From Curtobacterium pusillum (GTDB lineage Bacteria; Actinomycetota; Actinomycetes; Actinomycetales; Microbacteriaceae), in contig CP018783.1 in the NCBI GenBank assembly GCA_002025645.1, positions 930,001 to 994,000 of the forward strand: a DNA stretch of 64,000 bases, written 5' to 3'. The position numbers and the translations under genes are program-made. Under the pieces are notes generated by a model. It did no database searches and was not told where the DNA came from. It saw only the letters and a list, made by a program, of their open reading frames with translations. Positions 60,965-64,000 of the stretch are shown piece by piece (position 1 is the first letter of the stretch; every line of letters starts with the position of its first letter).

Positions 60965-62194
60965 ATGGCCATCAGCACCCCCGTCGCCCCGTCGACGTCC
61001 GGCGCCACTGCCGACCGTCCGGACGTCATCGTCATCGACCACGTCCGCAAGCGGTTCGTCGTCCGCAAGGACAACACGATCCGCGAGCGCATCGTCACGC
61101 TCGGCCGCGCCGGCCGGAAGCACCGCCAGGACTTCTGGGCGCTCGACGACGTCACCGTCTCGATCCAGGCCGGCACCACCGTCGGGCTCATCGGCCAGAA
61201 CGGCTCCGGCAAGTCCACGCTGCTCAAGGCGATCGGCGGCATCATCCAGCCGACGTCCGGCACGGTCGCCCGCCGCGGGCGTCTGGCCGCGCTGCTCGAG
61301 CTCGGAGCGGGCTTCCACCCGGACCTGTCCGGCCGTGAGAACGTCTTCCTCAACGCGTCCCTGCTCGGCCTGAGCCGCAAGGAGACCGAGGAGCGCTTCG
61401 ACGACATCCTCGCGTTCTCCGGCATCGGCGACTTCATCGACACCCAGGTGAAGTTCTACTCATCCGGCATGTACGTGCGGCTCGCGTTCGCCGTCGCCGT
61501 GCACACCGATCCCGACGTGCTGCTCGTCGACGAAGTGCTGGCCGTCGGCGACGAAGCGTTCCAGCGCAAGTGCCTCGACCGCATCCGCTCGTTCCAGGAG
61601 CAGGGCAAGACGATCATCATCGTCACGCACTCGCTCAGCCAGGTGCAGGAGATGTGCGACCGCGTCGTGCTGCTCAACAAGGGCAAGGTCCTGCACGACG
61701 GCGACGCGGTGCAGGCGGTCAGCAAGTTCCGCGACGTGCTCGAGGAGCGCCGCTCCGGCGAGCTCAGCGCGGACGTGGCGGTCGGCCGCGGCACCGTCCT
61801 CGGCGCCACCGTGACCGCCGAGGGCAAGGAGCACCGCGCGCCGATCGTCCCCGGTGACGACCTCATCGTGGACATGGAGTTCGAGCACCTCGACCGTGTC
61901 GAGGACTGGGAAGCCGCGGTCCAGATCAACAACACCGCTGGTCAGGTCGTCTACGGCACCACCACCGGCATCATGGGCATCCACCTCGAGCCGCTGCACG
62001 GTCGCAGGAAGCTCCGCCTCCGCATCGCGGACACGAACTTCGGCACCGGCAAGTACTTCATCAACGTGTCGATGATGGACTCCGCCGGTCGGCACCTGCA
62101 CGACCTTCCCGAGTGCGACTCGTTCGAGGTCCCGTCGTTCGGCGACGCCGTCGGCACCGTCTACGCGAAGCCCTCGATCGAGGAGCTCGACTGA
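60965..62194 (+). CDS. Polysaccharide ABC transporter ATPase (Wzt-like)
   Basis: A 409-residue ATPase of the Wzm/Wzt exporter. Walker A GQNGSGKST, signature FYSSGMYVRLAFAVAV, Walker B VLLVDEVLAVGDEAF and switch His in IVTHSLSQVQEM are intact. A C-terminal extension of about 150 residues (VLGATVTAEGKEHRAPIVPG, EDWEAAVQINNTAGQVVYGT, FGTGKYFINVSMMDSAGRH) matches the Wzt carbohydrate-binding domain, which in O9a-type systems selects chains with a terminal modification. That implies chain length or cap is checked before export. Its stop overlaps the CTG start of the next gene. Confidence 0.93.
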   Translation: MAISTPVAPSTSGATADRPDVIVIDHVRKRFVVRKDNTIRERIVTLGRAGRKHRQDFWALDDVTVSIQAGTTVGLIGQNGSGKSTLLKAIGGIIQPTSGTVARRGRLAALLELGAGFHPDLSGRENVFLNASLLGLSRKETEERFDDILAFSGIGDFIDTQVKFYSSGMYVRLAFAVAVHTDPDVLLVDEVLAVGDEAFQRKCLDRIRSFQEQGKTIIIVTHSLSQVQEMCDRVVLLNKGKVLHDGDAVQAVSKFRDVLEERRSGELSADVAVGRGTVLGATVTAEGKEHRAPIVPGDDLIVDMEFEHLDRVEDWEAAVQINNTAGQVVYGTTTGIMGIHLEPLHGRRKLRLRIADTNFGTGKYFINVSMMDSAGRHLHDLPECDSFEVPSFGDAVGTVYAKPSIEELD

Positions 62195-63225
62195 CCCCGG
62201 CCGACGGCGTCAGCCGCACGGCGGTCGTCGTCGTCAACTGGAACCGTGCCGACCTCACGACGCGGGCGGTGCGCGCCGTCCTCGACGACGGCGCGGCCGA
62301 CCAGGTCATCGTCGTCGACAACGGCTCGACCGATGACTCCGTCGCCGAGCTCCGGCGGGACCTGCCCGACGCCACGGTGCTGGCCCTCGACACGAACGGC
62401 GGGTTCGCCGCGGGTGCCAACGCGGGCATCCGACACGCGGACGCCGACGTCGTGGTCCTCCTCAACAACGACGCCGAGCCCGCGCCGGGCTTCGTCGCGG
62501 CGCTCCGCGACCACCTGGACGCCGCCCCTGCGGACGTCGCGGCCGTGACGGGCCGCATCGTGCTCGCCGGACGTTGGTCGCGCCTCCAGTCCGCCGCTCC
62601 CGCACCCACCGGGCGCGCGCTTCGCGACCACGACGGCCACCTGTGGGTGCCGTCCCCGGACGGCGAGGTCCGCCTCAACTCGACCGGTGTCCGCGTCGAC
62701 CGCGACGGCAACGGCATGGACCGCGACTGGTTCGCCCCGGCCGACCGGGTCGCCGACCGCGCGGTCTTCGGCTTCTCCGGCGGCGCATCCGCGCTCCGGC
62801 GGGCCGCGCTGGACGACGTCGGACTCCTCAACGAGTCCCTCTTCATGTACTACGAGGACACCGAACTCGCGTGGCGGCTGCGCCGACGCGGCTGGCGCGT
62901 CGAGTACGCCGGCGACGCCGTCGTCCAGCACGACCACTCGGCCTCGTCGGGCGTGCGGAGCGACCTGTTCGTCTTCCGCAACGCCCGCAACCGGATCGTC
63001 GTCGCCCTCTGGCACGCGCCGTGGTCGACGGTGCTGCGTGCGAGCGTCCGGACCCTCGTGCGCGGCCTGCGCGGACTGACCGCCGGCAGCACCCGCCAGG
63101 AGGCACGGCTCGTCCTGGCAGCGCTGGCCGACGTCACGCGGCACCTCCCCGCGCACCTCGCGCACCGGCTCCGCCAGTCGCGGGTCGCGTCCGTCCCGCG
63201 GAGCGGCGTGGACCCGAGCGCATGA
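62191..63225 (+). CDS. GT2 glycosyltransferase, probable CTG start
   Basis: A 344-residue GT2 enzyme of the rhamnosyltransferase type: TAVVVVNWNRADLTTRAV, QVIVVDNGSTDDSVAELRRD, TNGGFAAGANAGIRHADADV, VVLLNNDAEPAPGF, and FMYYEDTELAWRLRRRGWRV with the ED catalytic pair. There is no ATG, GTG or TTG near the domain start. CTG 62191 overlaps the Wzt stop (CTGA) and has GAGGAG 5 nt upstream, so I propose CTG initiation; the only in-frame alternative, GTG 62113, would add 26 arginine-rich residues inside wzt. No membrane helix is present. Confidence 0.85.
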   Translation: MTPADGVSRTAVVVVNWNRADLTTRAVRAVLDDGAADQVIVVDNGSTDDSVAELRRDLPDATVLALDTNGGFAAGANAGIRHADADVVVLLNNDAEPAPGFVAALRDHLDAAPADVAAVTGRIVLAGRWSRLQSAAPAPTGRALRDHDGHLWVPSPDGEVRLNSTGVRVDRDGNGMDRDWFAPADRVADRAVFGFSGGASALRRAALDDVGLLNESLFMYYEDTELAWRLRRRGWRVEYAGDAVVQHDHSASSGVRSDLFVFRNARNRIVVALWHAPWSTVLRASVRTLVRGLRGLTAGSTRQEARLVLAALADVTRHLPAHLAHRLRQSRVASVPRSGVDPSA

Positions 63226-63236
63226 GCGGGGCGGGC

Positions 63237-63242
63237 TATCCT
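63237..63242 (+). promoter_or_regulatory. Possible -10 box (TATCCT) before the GT4 gene
   Basis: TATCCT lies 57 bp before GTG 63300, in the gap after the GT2 gene. It would allow separate transcription of the GT4 gene. Confidence 0.4.
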
Positions 63243-63299
63243 GGACACTCCCCCGTCGACGGCACCGGCCGCGGCGTTCCCGCACGGAAGGAACCACGC

Positions 63300-64000
63300 G
63301 TGCCGCAGCTCACCGTCCTGATCGACGGGACGGCGGTACCGCGGAACCTCGGCGGCGTCGGACGCTACGTCGAGGGAGTCGCGTCGCACCTCACCGATCC
63401 CGGGCTCGACGTCCACCTGGTCGTCCGTCCGGTGCACGCGTCGCACTTCGCGTCGATCGCCCCGCACGTCACGGTGCACCGGGCGCCGGCGTGGACCGAC
63501 TCGGTGCCGCTGCGGTTCCTCTGGGAGCAGACCGGCCTGCCGGCACTCGGCCGCCGACTCGGCGCGACCGTGCTGCACTCGCCGCACTACACGTTCCCGT
63601 TCACCTGGCGACGCGGGTCGGTGGTGACCCTGCACGACGCCACGTTCTTCTCCAACCCGGAGTGGCACTCGCGCCTGAAGCGCACGTTCTTCACCTGGTG
63701 GAGCCGCCGCTCGCTGCGCACCCGCCCGGTCGTGATCGTGCCGAGCGCCGCCACCGCGACCGAAGCCGCACGCGTCGTCACCGGCATCCGCGCCGACGTC
63801 CGGGTCGCTCCGCTCGGGGTCGACCGCGCCCGGTTCCACGAGCCGACCACCGCCGAGGTCGAAGACGCCCGCATCGCCGCGGGTCTGCCCGACGACGCCC
63901 CGTGGATCGCGTTCCTCGGCACGATCGAGCCGCGCAAGAACGTCACCGCGCTGCTCGACGCGTACGCCGCCGTCCGGGGTGCGCGGGACGCCACCGGGTC
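63300..64000 (+). CDS. GT4-family glycosyltransferase (N-terminal part)
   Basis: At least 233 residues of a GT-B enzyme, cut by the right edge. VLIDGTAVPRNLGGVGRYVE opens the acceptor lobe, HSPHYTFPFTWRRGSVVTLH and DATFFSNPEWHS follow (mannosyltransferase-like), then VVIVPSAATATEAARVVTGI and APLGVDRARFHEPT lead to the donor lobe IAFLGTIEPRKNVTALLDAY. GTG 63300 has GGAAGGAACC before it. A TATCCT box lies at 63237-63242. Same direction as the exporter genes, 74 bp after the GT2 gene, so probably the same or an adjacent unit. Confidence 0.88.
   Translation, partial: MPQLTVLIDGTAVPRNLGGVGRYVEGVASHLTDPGLDVHLVVRPVHASHFASIAPHVTVHRAPAWTDSVPLRFLWEQTGLPALGRRLGATVLHSPHYTFPFTWRRGSVVTLHDATFFSNPEWHSRLKRTFFTWWSRRSLRTRPVVIVPSAATATEAARVVTGIRADVRVAPLGVDRARFHEPTTAEVEDARIAAGLPDDAPWIAFLGTIEPRKNVTALLDAYAAVRGARDATG

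Overview
The window is a very GC-rich chromosome segment from an actinobacterium. Gene content and order point to the Microbacteriaceae, and a Curtobacterium-like plant or soil isolate is my best guess; this is inferred from gene families and palindromic repeats, not from any search. There is no rRNA, transposase, integrase, phage structural gene or CRISPR array. Most of the window is core chromosome, with an accessory surface-polysaccharide locus on the right.

0-15 kb (transport, regulation, small accessory operons): the start of a glycine betaine/proline ABC ATPase (proV), an asparagine-type permease (ansP), an aldo/keto reductase divergent from a TetR gene with two matching palindromic operators, a VOC protein, and a two-component system with a PepSY lipoprotein. 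The response-regulator gene and the lipoprotein gene carry the same direct-repeat box. Next come a TetR gene divergent from a DUF6230-DUF6114-secreted protein operon, with a strong palindrome lying in the promoter, and a tightly overlapping operon of HTH regulator, ImmA/IrrE metallopeptidase, seven-helix membrane protein (DUF6545-like) and alpha/beta hydrolase. That last operon is the best candidate here for a poorly described signalling system. A YigZ-family gene follows.

15-38 kb (conserved actinobacterial core): tRNA-Lys(CTT), bcp, whiB1 facing pdtaS, an Rv3235-like gene, secA, hpf, comF, lpqB-mtrB-mtrA, a five-gene operon of GPDPase-type membrane protein-DUF4129-DUF4350-MoxR-DUF58 with a convergent SpoIIM-like gene and an RDD gene, then ahcY, DUF3499 and a degenerate zincin-fold protein. 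The order closely follows the Mycobacterium tuberculosis blocks whiB1/pdtaS and Rv3235-secA1-hpf-comF-lpqB-mtrBA-ahcY, extending to Rv3258c/Rv3259/whiB2/manA.

38-64 kb (cell envelope and surface glycan): DUF5719 with a giant GT2-membrane protein, whiB2, galE, manA, two Wzy/WaaL-like proteins, a GT-C-like membrane protein, a secreted repeat protein with a GH25/DUF1906-like end, polyprenol-phosphate mannose synthase, a GT2-GT4 fusion, another glycosyltransferase, a secreted lysozyme-like five-repeat protein with a lipoprotein partner, a Wzm/Wzt ABC exporter, a GT2 enzyme that seems to use a CTG start, and a GT4 enzyme running off the right edge. Together these look able to supply Man/Gal precursors, build glycan on a lipid carrier, export it by ABC transporter and modify or anchor it outside.

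Two features run across the window. Intergenic spaces carry several families of long, often perfect, palindromes, several at convergent gene ends. Many genes start 6-7 nt after a TAnnnT box, the mark of leaderless transcripts.
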